NCBI RefSeq assembly: GCF_000348725.1
Contig: NC_020813.1
Coordinates: 1,400,035 to 1,464,034 of the forward strand
Direction of reading: 5' to 3'
Length of the DNA stretch: 64,000 bases
Source of the DNA: Pseudobdellovibrio exovorus JSS
Lineage (GTDB): Bacteria; Bdellovibrionota; Bdellovibrionia; Bdellovibrionales; Bdellovibrionaceae
Within the stretch, counting starts at the first letter, position 1; each line of letters begins with the position of its first letter. The notes beneath the pieces were generated by a model that saw only the letters and a program-made list of their open reading frames with translations, had not been told where the DNA came from and searched no databases. Shown piece after piece: positions 46,159 through 55,107 of the stretch. A program made the translations under genes and the position numbers.

Positions 46159-47199
46159 ATGAGAGTCCTCTCCCTATGTTTTCTTCTATTCCCTTTAAAA
46201 CTGTTTGCAGGGCTGACATGTAGTCAGCTGTTTAACAGTTCTACATCTATTGAAAAGCCAGTTATTACAGAAGTACAAATTGAATCTTTTAGTGGCTTGA
46301 AAGCCTCTCAAGTTGAAATGACTAGAAATACAATAATGGGTATTAATGCGATTGTTGGTAACAATCTTAAAGTACCCTATTCCGTTAAATTAGAAATCGA
46401 AAGACAAGGCGACAATGCCGAATTTAATTGGAGCGACACAATAGTTTTTCCAATACAATTTTTAGTAAATGGAAAGCCCAAACATCCAAAATATGCCCAG
46501 ACCATTCTGGCTCATGAATATGGTCATTATATCTTTTCATTGAATTTAAGAGATTCCATTAAAAATTATGCAGAATTTGAACAGCAAGCGAAAATGGCAA
46601 CAGTTTATCACGAAGACGTTCGTAAAAATTCAGATGCTTATGAAAGCGCTGTGATTCAATTAGCTAAGGCTAAAAAACTACAGGACTTGGCATTAATTGA
46701 AGAATTAAAACGAAAAGTAGAAGATAAAGAGAAAGCATTTGGTAAGTCTTCAGAGAAAATGGACGAATTAAATGATTTAGTTAAAAAATCTGTGTTCACT
46801 CGAATTTCAGTTTTATCATACCACGAGTTATTCGCAGATATAATTGCTGTTATGAAGGAAAATAGTCCTTCTGCAATGTCTGATGCCTTACGAAGTGCTA
46901 GCATCAAGGACAAGGATGAGAAAACCTCTATTGAAGGCCGAAACTTCTTAAATCGGATTCGACTTGAGGGATGGAATCAGTCTGAACCACACATTTTCTT
47001 TGCCCCAACCAGAAAATTTATTTGGGACCATATATTGACCAACCCCAGATACAATCAAGACTCCGGAGCTTTAATTAAACAAATATTTTTCGTGATACAA
47101 ACAGAAATATCGAGTCGTATCCATGAAAGAAGTTTTGAACTCAATCCAGAGGAAGCTAATCGACAGTTAATCGATCGACTAGCTCAGCATTTTCCCTAA
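46159..47199 (+). CDS. Exported zinc metalloprotease (HExxH)
   Basis: 346 residues from ATG 46159; the frame is open into the tRNA gene but the signal peptide (MRVLSLCFLLFPLKLFAG) starts here. The gluzincin signature LAHEYGHYIF gives His119, Glu120 and His123, and a likely third ligand is Glu223 in SYHELFADIIAV, the usual E-x-x-x-D arrangement. Between them lies a charged helical insert (about 145-205). A peptidase acting in the periplasm or outside is predicted; no closer family was recognised. A Cys follows the signal closely (GLTC), so lipidation is possible. No Shine-Dalgarno is obvious. Confidence 0.72.
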   Translation: MRVLSLCFLLFPLKLFAGLTCSQLFNSSTSIEKPVITEVQIESFSGLKASQVEMTRNTIMGINAIVGNNLKVPYSVKLEIERQGDNAEFNWSDTIVFPIQFLVNGKPKHPKYAQTILAHEYGHYIFSLNLRDSIKNYAEFEQQAKMATVYHEDVRKNSDAYESAVIQLAKAKKLQDLALIEELKRKVEDKEKAFGKSSEKMDELNDLVKKSVFTRISVLSYHELFADIIAVMKENSPSAMSDALRSASIKDKDEKTSIEGRNFLNRIRLEGWNQSEPHIFFAPTRKFIWDHILTNPRYNQDSGALIKQIFFVIQTEISSRIHERSFELNPEEANRQLIDRLAQHFP

Positions 47200-48486
47200 T
47201 TACAGAAACCAGAATAAAAGTGCAGTGATAATTGTAGGAGTCAATGCTCCCATTAATAGTTTACCCGCGCTTAAGCTTTTACCTGGCATGTGATCTTTCA
47301 ATAAAGATAGACCTGCAGGATTCGGCGCGTTCGCGATGATCGTCATACCACCACCCACGATAGCAGCTGCTACAATCAAATACTTCGACTGATCAGATAA
47401 TCCGGAAACCTGCGCAGCCAAAGATGTCATCGCCGCATTATCTGTGATCGGACTTAGAATCAGCGTACCGACATACAACGCTAGATTTTCAATAGATTGT
47501 AAAATGGGTTTTAACCACCAACCCTGCTTCGCGGTTAACGTCACCAAACCGGCTAAGAAGAAACCCACCAGCATACTTTCTTCGATACGAACTTCTGATT
47601 GCTTATCACGAGTGATATCGTAAAAACCAAGGAAGAACATGAATAGACCGATAACAAATGTAGGATGATGTACGCTCATCACACACAGAACCATGAAGGC
47701 TAAATGCACAGCCGTAATCCAAAACGGAGTTCTTAATGGTATATCATTTGGATCACGCACCGGAGGCTTGATCGTTTTCAGAGTTTCACGATTTAGCATG
47801 AACGCAATAATCGTATTAATGACAACTGCAATGACCGCTTTCCATCCAAATGTCATAAACATAAATGGCGTATCCCAATCCCAGATACGAGCTACCATCA
47901 GAACCGGCGGAGCCGCAAAGTGAGTTAATGCACCACCCACAGAGATGTTGACGAATAATGTGGCCAATGTGATGTAGAAAAACTTTGAAGCTACACCTTT
48001 ACCCAAAGGATCAAATACACGACGCTTTAATAGCAATGCCGAGATCGTCATCGCTGCAGGTTCTGTAATTAAAGAACCTAATAAGGGACCAATAATTAAA
48101 ACTGCAATGTACATAGCCTCGGGCTTACTTAAAGGAAGTAGCTTTGCAATACTGCCAATGATTTTTTCTGCAAACTCTGTAATCGGTCTTGTAGAAGCCA
48201 AAACCATGATAACCACAACGAAAGCCACTTCAGAGAAGTTGCGTTCATCAACCCACTTCAATCCCGCTTCAAATCCCGAGACGAGCATCAAGACAGCAAG
48301 AAATGCTGCGGCCCACATACCAAAAACGATTTCTGGTTCACCAGCAAAGTGCAAAAATCTCGACACATAAGGTCTTTTGCTCTTTAAATCATCAGATAAT
48401 TTTAAAATGAATCCCGAAAAGAGTGATTGCACTAGCGCGCAAAAGAAGCAAATTGTGGCTACTGTACCTAATGTCGTCATTTCCAT
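47200..48486 (-). CDS. Putative Na+/H+ antiporter (ion transporter superfamily)
   Basis: 428 residues with about eleven hydrophobic segments. The pattern GPLLGSLITEPAAMTISALLL, LFVNISVGGALTHFAAPPVLMVA and, in the second half, SPITDNAAMTSL with IANAPNPAGLSLL is that of the 'putative Na+/H+ antiporter' group of the ion-transporter superfamily: two inverted repeats with re-entrant loops. Ion specificity not proven. The stop abuts the convergent protease stop. Upstream spacing to the next minus-strand gene is 57 bp, with an AT-only inverted repeat. Confidence 0.78.
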   Translation of the reverse strand: MEMTTLGTVATICFFCALVQSLFSGFILKLSDDLKSKRPYVSRFLHFAGEPEIVFGMWAAAFLAVLMLVSGFEAGLKWVDERNFSEVAFVVVIMVLASTRPITEFAEKIIGSIAKLLPLSKPEAMYIAVLIIGPLLGSLITEPAAMTISALLLKRRVFDPLGKGVASKFFYITLATLFVNISVGGALTHFAAPPVLMVARIWDWDTPFMFMTFGWKAVIAVVINTIIAFMLNRETLKTIKPPVRDPNDIPLRTPFWITAVHLAFMVLCVMSVHHPTFVIGLFMFFLGFYDITRDKQSEVRIEESMLVGFFLAGLVTLTAKQGWWLKPILQSIENLALYVGTLILSPITDNAAMTSLAAQVSGLSDQSKYLIVAAAIVGGGMTIIANAPNPAGLSLLKDHMPGKSLSAGKLLMGALTPTIITALLFWFL

Positions 48487-48543
48487 ATTTTATCTATAAA
48501 GACTGCTTATGGGTTTGTCACCCCTGAATTTCAAAAAAATAAA

Positions 48544-49758
48544 TTATTTTTTTGAATCATTTTTCTTTTTATTATTTTCTTTAGTCTCTTTTCCCGCTGA
48601 TGGAACACCCGCTCGACTCGTGAGTACATCTTCTAAATTTTGATTGGGATTCAAAATCCGCTTTGGATCTGTGATTGGTTCTTGTCCTTCCAATGAAATG
48701 ATATCATCTATCCTTGGTTTAATTTTTTCATTACGATTTCGAAGGGCAGAATTCAAAATTTCAGACGTATCTACATTAAAATTTCCATTTTCATAAACAA
48801 ATGGAATTATTGTCGCCATATTCTTATTGTCATTGTTTTGCAAAAACCAATTCGCAAAAGCTGTCCCAATTTCCACAAAGAAATGCTTCACCCCTATATA
48901 GTTTTGTCCTAAAGAAATAATATCGCCATCATTAAAAATTAACTTCGCATACCCCCACACAACTCCATCTTTCGCGGCCACTTCACTGTAAGCACTTAGC
49001 TCTCCCTCTGTGACATCTACAGGAATATACAATCGCAGAAGACTGTTCACAGTATTCGGCTTAAACTTTTCAATTTGGCCATCTAGATCAAAACGCAGAG
49101 GATTTGCCAAAAGATCCAAAGAACCACTGATCTTTAAGTCAGCATGTTTTTGTAAAATAGCACTCGCTTTCAGAGGACTCATCTTTCCTTCCGAGCGCGA
49201 GCGTAAATCTTTCGCTTCAATTTCAATTTTTTCTAGCGATACAGGGAGCGGTGCTTTCAAGTCTCTATTGGTGAAATAGATCGCACTGTCGTGAATTTTT
49301 AATGTCTCAATAGCAACAGGGACTAAGACGCCGCCGACTTCTTCCCAATTTTTCTTGGGCTCATCGGCACCCGTCTGTTTAGCTTTTTCATCAGAACTAT
49401 CAGCGAGTCTTAAAACTAAGCCATCGATAGTTACGTCAGCCGATATATTTTTTTTAAGAAGTGCGCGCCATGCAAGTGATAAATCTACCTCTTTGACTTT
49501 TAGAAGAGGCTCCACAGCACTTTCTCTTTTTTCAATGGTGAGGCCTTGTAATTGATAAGCTCCACGATACAAGCTTAAATCAAAATCATCTAGGTGACCT
49601 TTGTAAGTCCCTAATTTGTTTTCTAAAGTATAATTTATAAAAAACAGGCAAATTGAAGGCAAGATCATGCGTATAACAAATAGCACGACCAAAGTAATCA
49701 GTATCCACAAAGGCATTTTAACAATTTTTTTCTGAATTCCCTTAAGCCAATTTCCCAT
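48544..49758 (-). CDS. DUF748/AsmA-like envelope protein
   Basis: 404 residues. A transmembrane helix (about 16-38) precedes a periplasmic region with the DUF748/AsmA opening pattern (YTLENKLGTYKGHLDDFDLSLYRG, then GLTIEKRE), repeated beta strands and a mostly charged C-terminal tail ending in Lys/Asn/Asp. Family members are thought to act in envelope lipid or membrane-protein homeostasis. It is three bases downstream of the YihY gene, so they are probably co-expressed. Confidence 0.72.
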   Translation of the reverse strand: MGNWLKGIQKKIVKMPLWILITLVVLFVIRMILPSICLFFINYTLENKLGTYKGHLDDFDLSLYRGAYQLQGLTIEKRESAVEPLLKVKEVDLSLAWRALLKKNISADVTIDGLVLRLADSSDEKAKQTGADEPKKNWEEVGGVLVPVAIETLKIHDSAIYFTNRDLKAPLPVSLEKIEIEAKDLRSRSEGKMSPLKASAILQKHADLKISGSLDLLANPLRFDLDGQIEKFKPNTVNSLLRLYIPVDVTEGELSAYSEVAAKDGVVWGYAKLIFNDGDIISLGQNYIGVKHFFVEIGTAFANWFLQNNDNKNMATIIPFVYENGNFNVDTSEILNSALRNRNEKIKPRIDDIISLEGQEPITDPKRILNPNQNLEDVLTSRAGVPSAGKETKENNKKKNDSKK

Positions 49759-49761
49759 GTA

Positions 49762-50661
49762 TTACACCCATCGCTTTCTAATCAAAAACATGGCCGAAAT
49801 CTCGGCCCCAACAAAAAATACCACAGTAGAATAATAGATCCATGCCAACATCACGATTAAAGATCCTGCGGCACCATAGGCCGAACCGATAGCTGTTTGC
49901 CCGAGATATGTTCCTATCGCAGCCTTTCCCACAACAAACAAAAATGAAGTGATCGCGCCAGCCAAGATGCAATTAGCATTTTTCACCTTACGATCTGGCA
50001 TCCACTTATATATTAAAGCAAACAAAACGGTAAAAACAAAAAAGCTCGCTACCTCATTAACAAACTTCAAACCCAAAAAATCATACTGACTGATTAAATA
50101 AGAAACGCTGGCTGATGCTAGTAGTGACACAATAGCAATAAACATAAAGGCCAGCAGCATGCCTACGGACAGGAGTCGGCGCAAAATAAAACCCACCACA
50201 GGATGTGTGGATTGAATGTACTGCGCTTGTACTTTCTGTAAAGTTTTATCCCCTTCCACCATAAAAATAACATTTAAAGCATTTTGTAGTTGAGCAAAAA
50301 CCACACTGGCTGATATCGCAAGAATCGCAAATCCAATCCATCCAGCGGCCATGCTTAAATCAGGATGACGATTGACGCTGCCTAAAATTGATTCCAACAC
50401 CAACGCGGCCTCAGGGCCAATAAGATCACGCACTTGAGCTAAGAGTTGAACTTGTATATCCACATTGAGGGCCGATAAAAATGTAATCAATAAAATTATC
50501 AGTGGAGCCATCGATAAAGTCGTATAGTAAGCTAATGCAGCGGCCTGCGTGAAGACATCGTCCTGAGATATTTTACTTACGAATTGTTCGAAGCGATCAA
50601 TAAAACCTGATACAGCCCCTGATACAGCTTTTGATATTTTTATCAACTCTCCTCCGATCAT
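49762..50661 (-). CDS. YihY/BrkB family inner-membrane protein
   Basis: 299 residues with six transmembrane helices. Family features: DDVFTQAAALAYYTTLSMAPLIILLI at the first helix, the GFAILAISASVVFAQLQNALNVI region, and GAAGSLIVMLAWIYYSTVVFFVGAEI at the end. Often misnamed 'ribonuclease BN'; a membrane protein of uncertain function (possible transporter). Co-oriented with the DUF748-like gene. Confidence 0.9.
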   Translation of the reverse strand: MIGGELIKISKAVSGAVSGFIDRFEQFVSKISQDDVFTQAAALAYYTTLSMAPLIILLITFLSALNVDIQVQLLAQVRDLIGPEAALVLESILGSVNRHPDLSMAAGWIGFAILAISASVVFAQLQNALNVIFMVEGDKTLQKVQAQYIQSTHPVVGFILRRLLSVGMLLAFMFIAIVSLLASASVSYLISQYDFLGLKFVNEVASFFVFTVLFALIYKWMPDRKVKNANCILAGAITSFLFVVGKAAIGTYLGQTAIGSAYGAAGSLIVMLAWIYYSTVVFFVGAEISAMFLIRKRWV

Positions 50662-50683
50662 TTGCTATAAAATCTAACGTGCT

Positions 50684-50717
50684 AAAAAGCCCCATCACTC
50701 TGAATACGAGGCTTTTT
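50684..50717 (-). terminator. Probable terminator after the subtilase gene
   Basis: AAAAAGCC (50684-50691) pairs with GGCTTTTT (50710-50717) around an 18-base loop, with U-rich 3' ends in both directions. It lies 112 bases downstream of the minus-strand protease stop. Confidence 0.6.
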
Positions 50718-50828
50718 ACACAGCAAATTCAATTTAAACCGCATTAAAGCGATTTAAATATCTACGGAGTATGAATTACAAATTTTACGCCAATTGAGAT
50801 ATTTGACGCTAATCATTGATTATAACTG

Positions 50829-51827
50829 TTATCGCGCCACTTCAGCGGCCTCAACAGCACGAGCCGCGTTCACTCGCCCACCAGATACAGAGATAGCACG
50901 CAACTGTTCTTTTTTATCAGAAGTCTGCATCAATATTTTTTTTACCTGAGCCGCACTTAAACGCGGATTAATCTGACGCATCAGTGAAGCCACGCCTGAA
51001 ACTATCGGCGCGGCTTCCGATGTTCCACTAGAAAGAACATATCGTGTGGCGTCCGCAGGAACGATAATATTTCTACCGGGAGCAAAAATGTCGACATGTT
51101 TTTTCCCGTAACTGCTGGCATAGAAATGACTGTCATCTTCCGCTGTTGCTCCAACAGAAATGACATTGGGAAATTCAACTGAAAAAGAGGAAGGATAAAA
51201 TGGCTCTTTATCATTATCACGTCCGTAATTACCCGCCGCTGCAACGATCAAAACATCTTTTTCCTGAGCATAACGAAGAGCTCTTCGCAGCTTTTCCATA
51301 AGGTCTGGCTTAATAGAAACATAACCAAAGCTACAGTTGATCACCTTAGCTCCCGAATCAATCGTATAGCGCATCACTTCTTCAATATCTATGGCTTTAC
51401 CGACCGGAGCCACGTTTATAGCAATCATGCGCGCACGCTGGCTAATTCCCGTAATTCCCACGGCATTAACACCATTGGCTCCAATAATAGCTGACACTAA
51501 AGTTCCATGTTGACTGTATTTAGCATCCAAACTTATTTCAGAAAAATTCTTTCCAGAAAAATCAAGTGAGTACCGATCATCAAAAGCTTCCTTGAGCTCT
51601 TCATGACTTAAATCAAAGTCCATATCAATAACACCCACAGGAACATCTGGAGTCTCGCGCACAGTCCTCCACGCCCTCGGAAGTTCAATACGCTCTATGT
51701 ACCATGCTTGTGACACTAAACTAGGATCGCCGTTAACAGTGGACGCCGCTGTGTTTGGCGCTCCCCAAGAATTTACCGAGAACCCCAGAACCATTTGTAG
51801 AATAAACAGTAAAGTTAACTTTAGCAT
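50829..51827 (-). CDS. Exported subtilisin-like serine protease (S8)
   Basis: 332 residues with a signal peptide (first 22 residues). The S8 catalytic triad is complete: Asp68 in VGVIDMDFD, His107 in QHGTLVSA and Ser270 in SSGTSEAAP, with oxyanion Asn200 in AAAGNYGR. The region between the signal and the catalytic domain is only about 25 residues, too short for a usual inhibitor I9 propeptide. Probably secreted to the periplasm or outside; predators use many such proteases. It ends after a normal C-terminal helix. Divergent from the SLT-like gene. Confidence 0.9.
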   Translation of the reverse strand: MLKLTLLFILQMVLGFSVNSWGAPNTAASTVNGDPSLVSQAWYIERIELPRAWRTVRETPDVPVGVIDMDFDLSHEELKEAFDDRYSLDFSGKNFSEISLDAKYSQHGTLVSAIIGANGVNAVGITGISQRARMIAINVAPVGKAIDIEEVMRYTIDSGAKVINCSFGYVSIKPDLMEKLRRALRYAQEKDVLIVAAAGNYGRDNDKEPFYPSSFSVEFPNVISVGATAEDDSHFYASSYGKKHVDIFAPGRNIIVPADATRYVLSSGTSEAAPIVSGVASLMRQINPRLSAAQVKKILMQTSDKKEQLRAISVSGGRVNAARAVEAAEVAR

Positions 51828-52030
51828 GGCCTAGTGGTAACATATTCTGTGGTTATATTTGAAAATATCATCTGTTTTGCAAGAGGTTTTGCAATTATCT
51901 CATGGCTGTCCAAACTTCATTCAAGTCCGACATCTGTCAAATTATTAGACACCTTTAGCCGAGGACAGAGCCATGATCTTAAAATCAATAGGCCTAGAAC
52001 TGGAACAACTTCTGCATTTAATATTTTATT

Positions 52031-52687
52031 ATGTCTATGCAGCCCCATATACTCAGCTTCATTCTTATAAATCTGAGCTTGATTATCTCAGCACCTACAT
52101 GGGCACAAAGCTGTTTTCATCCCCAAAGGAATGAACAAATCCGTGAAATTTTCCAACCAGAACCAAATTATAATGAAACCTCAGAAACCATTCACCAAAT
52201 TCATCGCCTGATTTGGAGTTATCGTCATCAGTTAGATCCCCGCCTTGTGTATTATCGCATTATTGGTGAATCCGGTGGAGATCCCTTTTCGATTAATCCA
52301 AGCTCTGGTGCCTATGGCCTTTTTCAATTTTTAGGGAAACCCTATGGCTCTAGCCGCACCCATCGTCAGATTCTTGAAAGCCTGTATCGTCAATATCCAA
52401 ACAAAAGCCCTCGACTGATACAAGTTGAATATTATTTAAAAGATTATCTTAAAATTTTTGTAACGGCTGCTGATAGTGGCTACGGCTGTAATCGCAACAA
52501 ATCCTACTCTGAATACTCTCACTTAGAACGTGTCGCCTATCTTGGGTGGGGTTCATGTACGGAAGCGACTCTTCAAAAAGAATTAAATCTTTGTAATACA
52601 GTAGACAGCTACCAAAATGGAGCTTGTGAGATCGCCAGCGCATTAATCAGAGGTGCTAGGACAGCACCTCTTTGCCATTTGAATTAG
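52031..52687 (+). CDS. Exported lysozyme-fold (SLT-like) muramidase
   Basis: 218 residues with a signal peptide ending near APTWAQ. The transglycosylase-like core is IIGESGGDPFSINPSSGAYGLFQF, with catalytic Glu80 and the ESGG...GLFQ motif of lytic transglycosylases. Several Cys residues suit a periplasmic protein. The remainder is shorter than normal SLT domains and diverges (NKSPRLIQVEYYLKDYL), so the activity is inferred. Cutting peptidoglycan fits a predatory or growth role. The start lacks a clear ribosome site. The stop overlaps the CBS gene by four bases. Confidence 0.72.
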   Translation: MSMQPHILSFILINLSLIISAPTWAQSCFHPQRNEQIREIFQPEPNYNETSETIHQIHRLIWSYRHQLDPRLVYYRIIGESGGDPFSINPSSGAYGLFQFLGKPYGSSRTHRQILESLYRQYPNKSPRLIQVEYYLKDYLKIFVTAADSGYGCNRNKSYSEYSHLERVAYLGWGSCTEATLQKELNLCNTVDSYQNGACEIASALIRGARTAPLCHLN

Positions 52688-53121
52688 TTATAGCTCTTCC
52701 ATGACTCATCAAAGAACGAACCGATATCCGTATTTTCTAAATCATCACTGTCCGTTAATACTTGAGTCAGAAGTCTGAGCAAGTCATCGGTTGTTACAAT
52801 ACCCACAATATCCTCTGAGTCAGCAACTAGAATTGAACTGATTTTGTTTCTTAACATCAATTCGATAACTGATTTGATATTGCTATCTTTACGAACGACT
52901 TTCACTGGCGCCGTCATAACAGATTTAATCGCTTGCTTTTTATCTTTTACTTTAACGACATCTTTCGCGGAAAGAATCCCTGAAAGTTCATTGTTCTGAT
53001 TTACAACAGGAAGGTGGCGAATACGATTCACCTTCATCAAACTTTCTGCCGTATCAATATCCCTTTCTTCAGAAATTGAAACCAAGTTAGATGACATTAC
53101 AGCTCCTGTTAAGTAAGTCAT
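52684..53121 (-). CDS. Two-CBS-domain protein
   Basis: About 145 residues from ATG 53121, preceded by GCGAGG. Two CBS repeats are visible: VMSSNLVSISEERDIDTAESLM ... IRHLPVVNQNNELSGILSAKD, then SVMTAPVKVVRKDSNIKSVIELM ... ISSILVADSEDIVGIVTTDDL. Stand-alone CBS pairs bind adenosyl ligands (AMP, ATP or c-di-AMP) and regulate partners. Its acidic tail is short. No partner is evident nearby. Confidence 0.85.
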   Translation of the reverse strand: MTYLTGAVMSSNLVSISEERDIDTAESLMKVNRIRHLPVVNQNNELSGILSAKDVVKVKDKKQAIKSVMTAPVKVVRKDSNIKSVIELMLRNKISSILVADSEDIVGIVTTDDLLRLLTQVLTDSDDLENTDIGSFFDESWKSYN

Positions 53122-53253
53122 ATCAACCTCGCTTTCCCACATCCCATGTGGATTAAGATATTTTATCGTACATTAAATAGTTTGCGCCCAGCTTAAAACG
53201 CCTTGAAGAAATCGCCACACTCGTAACATCTCTACCTTAGCCTTAACCGTTCC

Positions 53254-54186
53254 TCATGATTCCACTATGCGTATCTTCTTTCTGGCTCTCCAACGCCCAC
53301 CCCACTTCATAGATCCCGGCAGCATAAAATAAAGTAACCTATTAAAAATAAAGGATGGAATAAACTTTTTCATTACCGTAAAAACAATGGCATCGACAGT
53401 TAGAGGAATACGCAGAATAGTCGTAGGGCGATCAATGAGGCGTAAAACTTTTCTTGCAACCACTGTGGCCGACGTCAATGAAAATGACATTAAATTTTCA
53501 ATCATCGGAGTCATCGAGTTATAATATTCCGAATGAGGCCCACCTAAAGCCATACTGATTTCTGCCTTATTCGACAAAACCACTTTTTTGAATGAGTTGG
53601 AGTTAATAAAACCCAGCTGGACTAAGTTGACTCGAATCCCGAAAGGTTTGGCTTCATACCAAAGCGCCTCAGTGGCTCCCTCTAACGCATGCTTAGAGGC
53701 ACTGTAAGATCCCATCGTCGGCATGGCGAGCATACCTGACACCGATGATATATTAATAATATGTCCAGAGCGCTGTTCACGCATAATAGGAAGCACTGAG
53801 CGAATCAAGTTCATAGGACCTAGGTAGTTTGTTTTTAGCTGTAGCATTTCTGACTCTGAATCCATGTGTTCAACAACAGCACGAAAGCAAACAGCCGCGT
53901 TGTTGATCAACGTATCTACACGTCCCCACTCAAAGGATATTTCGTTAATCAGTGAATAGATATTATCCTCATCCGTAATATCCAATTCACGTACCATCAC
54001 ACGCTCTGAATCAGAAAACTGTTTTTTTAACTCTTCGATAGAACGGGCACGTGCCGTCAGTACGATATTAAGATCTTCACGCTCATAGAGTTCGTGGGCT
54101 AGCTCCATACCAATACCTGAGCTACATCCTGTAACAATAACCACGGGTTTTGAGCTTTTAGGCTTGGACCTCTTCACCACATTCAT
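53254..54186 (-). CDS. Short-chain dehydrogenase/reductase (SDR)
   Basis: 310 residues. Cofactor motif TGCSSGIG at the N-terminus, NNAA, the catalytic Ser in ISSVSGMLAMPT and Y-x-x-x-K in YSASKHALEG. The C-terminal 50 residues are hydrophobic and basic (FIPSFIFNRLLYFMLPGSMKW), resembling membrane-associated retinol/17-beta-hydroxysteroid-type SDRs. Substrate unknown. Two bases after the receiver gene, so possibly cotranscribed. Confidence 0.88.
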   Translation of the reverse strand: MNVVKRSKPKSSKPVVIVTGCSSGIGMELAHELYEREDLNIVLTARARSIEELKKQFSDSERVMVRELDITDEDNIYSLINEISFEWGRVDTLINNAAVCFRAVVEHMDSESEMLQLKTNYLGPMNLIRSVLPIMREQRSGHIINISSVSGMLAMPTMGSYSASKHALEGATEALWYEAKPFGIRVNLVQLGFINSNSFKKVVLSNKAEISMALGGPHSEYYNSMTPMIENLMSFSLTSATVVARKVLRLIDRPTTILRIPLTVDAIVFTVMKKFIPSFIFNRLLYFMLPGSMKWGGRWRARKKIRIVES

Positions 54187-54188
54187 AA

Positions 54189-54578
54189 CTACCTCGTTAA
54201 AAGATGATTAAGAATTGGTTCATACTTTCTAAAATCTAATGGTTTAGAAATCACTTCCGTATTCGGCATCAAGTGACCAAATTTACTGAGGATCTCGTAG
54301 CGATCAGCCGCAGAAACCAGAACTGTGCGGGCCTGACTATTCATCACTTCAGGCGACCTTAACAGCTCCATGCCAGTGCCCGAACCCGCCAAAAATATAT
54401 CGGTTATGATCAAATAAAAGGGATTCTTTTCTTCATTTGCTTTTTTGATTATTTTACGAGCCTCTTCACAGCTAACAACCCAATCCATCTGAACTTGTTG
54501 CGAACGACGGCTAAAAAAGCTCTCCCATAGAGGCTTCAAAGAAAGGTCGTCTTCGACTACCAATATTCTTTTTACCAT
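54189..54578 (-). CDS. Stand-alone response-regulator receiver
   Basis: 129 residues, a single REC domain. The acidic pocket is EDD (9-11), phosphoacceptor Asp60 in LIITDIFLAGSG, the Thr/Ser of VLVSAAD and Lys in VISKPLD. No output domain, so it probably acts through protein contact or as a phosphate sink. In the minus-strand pair with the SDR gene; the ribosome-hibernation-like gene lies directly upstream. Confidence 0.88.
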   Translation of the reverse strand: MVKRILVVEDDLSLKPLWESFFSRRSQQVQMDWVVSCEEARKIIKKANEEKNPFYLIITDIFLAGSGTGMELLRSPEVMNSQARTVLVSAADRYEILSKFGHLMPNTEVISKPLDFRKYEPILNHLLTR

Positions 54579-54616
54579 GCTCGCTCCCTAAGCCTTCAGC
54601 CACTCTATTCAGCTGT

Positions 54617-54988
54617 CTATTCCGCCGTGTAATCTGTTGGCGGCTGTTGCCATCTATGACTTTGTCGCTGACTACTTCTTCTTTGTGAAAGATCACGCAT
54701 AATTTGACGCTTCAGCATAGCCCCGCACGAAGTGACTAGACCCCAAAAGTCTTCATTCTGATCTTTTACAAAAATCTCACTAGACAACCAAGGTGCCCGC
54801 GCCCGCAAGTGGCATTCGAATACGACAAGACTGGGCTTGCTATACGGAGTCGACTTTGAAAAAAATAGATCTATATGCAACTGCGATGCGTATTGCCCAA
54901 TAGGCAACTGCTCCTCTAACCACTCTGTAATATTCTGAGTTAACTCTACCGAGTAACTAATGTGCCTATAATGTACTTTTACGCGCAT
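54617..54988 (-). CDS. HPF/RaiA-like ribosome hibernation factor
   Basis: About 123 residues from ATG 54988, MRVKVHYRHISYSVEL, the usual N-terminal strand. An earlier in-frame start would add eight residues. The pattern VVFECHLRARAPWL and the helix-rich C-terminal half match the S30AE/RaiA fold. The C-terminal 25 residues are Arg/Gln/Ser-rich rather than the long dimerisation domain, so it is the short form. Probably inactivates 70S ribosomes under stress or in a quiescent state. Confidence 0.75.
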   Translation of the reverse strand: MRVKVHYRHISYSVELTQNITEWLEEQLPIGQYASQLHIDLFFSKSTPYSKPSLVVFECHLRARAPWLSSEIFVKDQNEDFWGLVTSCGAMLKRQIMRDLSQRRSSQRQSHRWQQPPTDYTAE

Positions 54989-55107
54989 GATGAACTCCCT
55001 TAGTTTTAACAAAGGTGGTCTTTTACCTACTCATAATTGGACGCTAAAAGTATTGAGTAGCCGTTATAATATGTTGAAGAAAACGCAACATGTGCTACGA
55101 TCCCCTT

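Noticed and set aside
48530..48556. AT-only inverted repeat at the end of the DUF748-like gene
   Set aside because: Stem is nearly all A-T; too weak to call a terminator with confidence.
51834..52070. Open frame between the subtilase and SLT-like genes
   Set aside because: It overlaps the signal-peptide region of the SLT-like gene in another frame, has no ribosome site, and shows no domain pattern.
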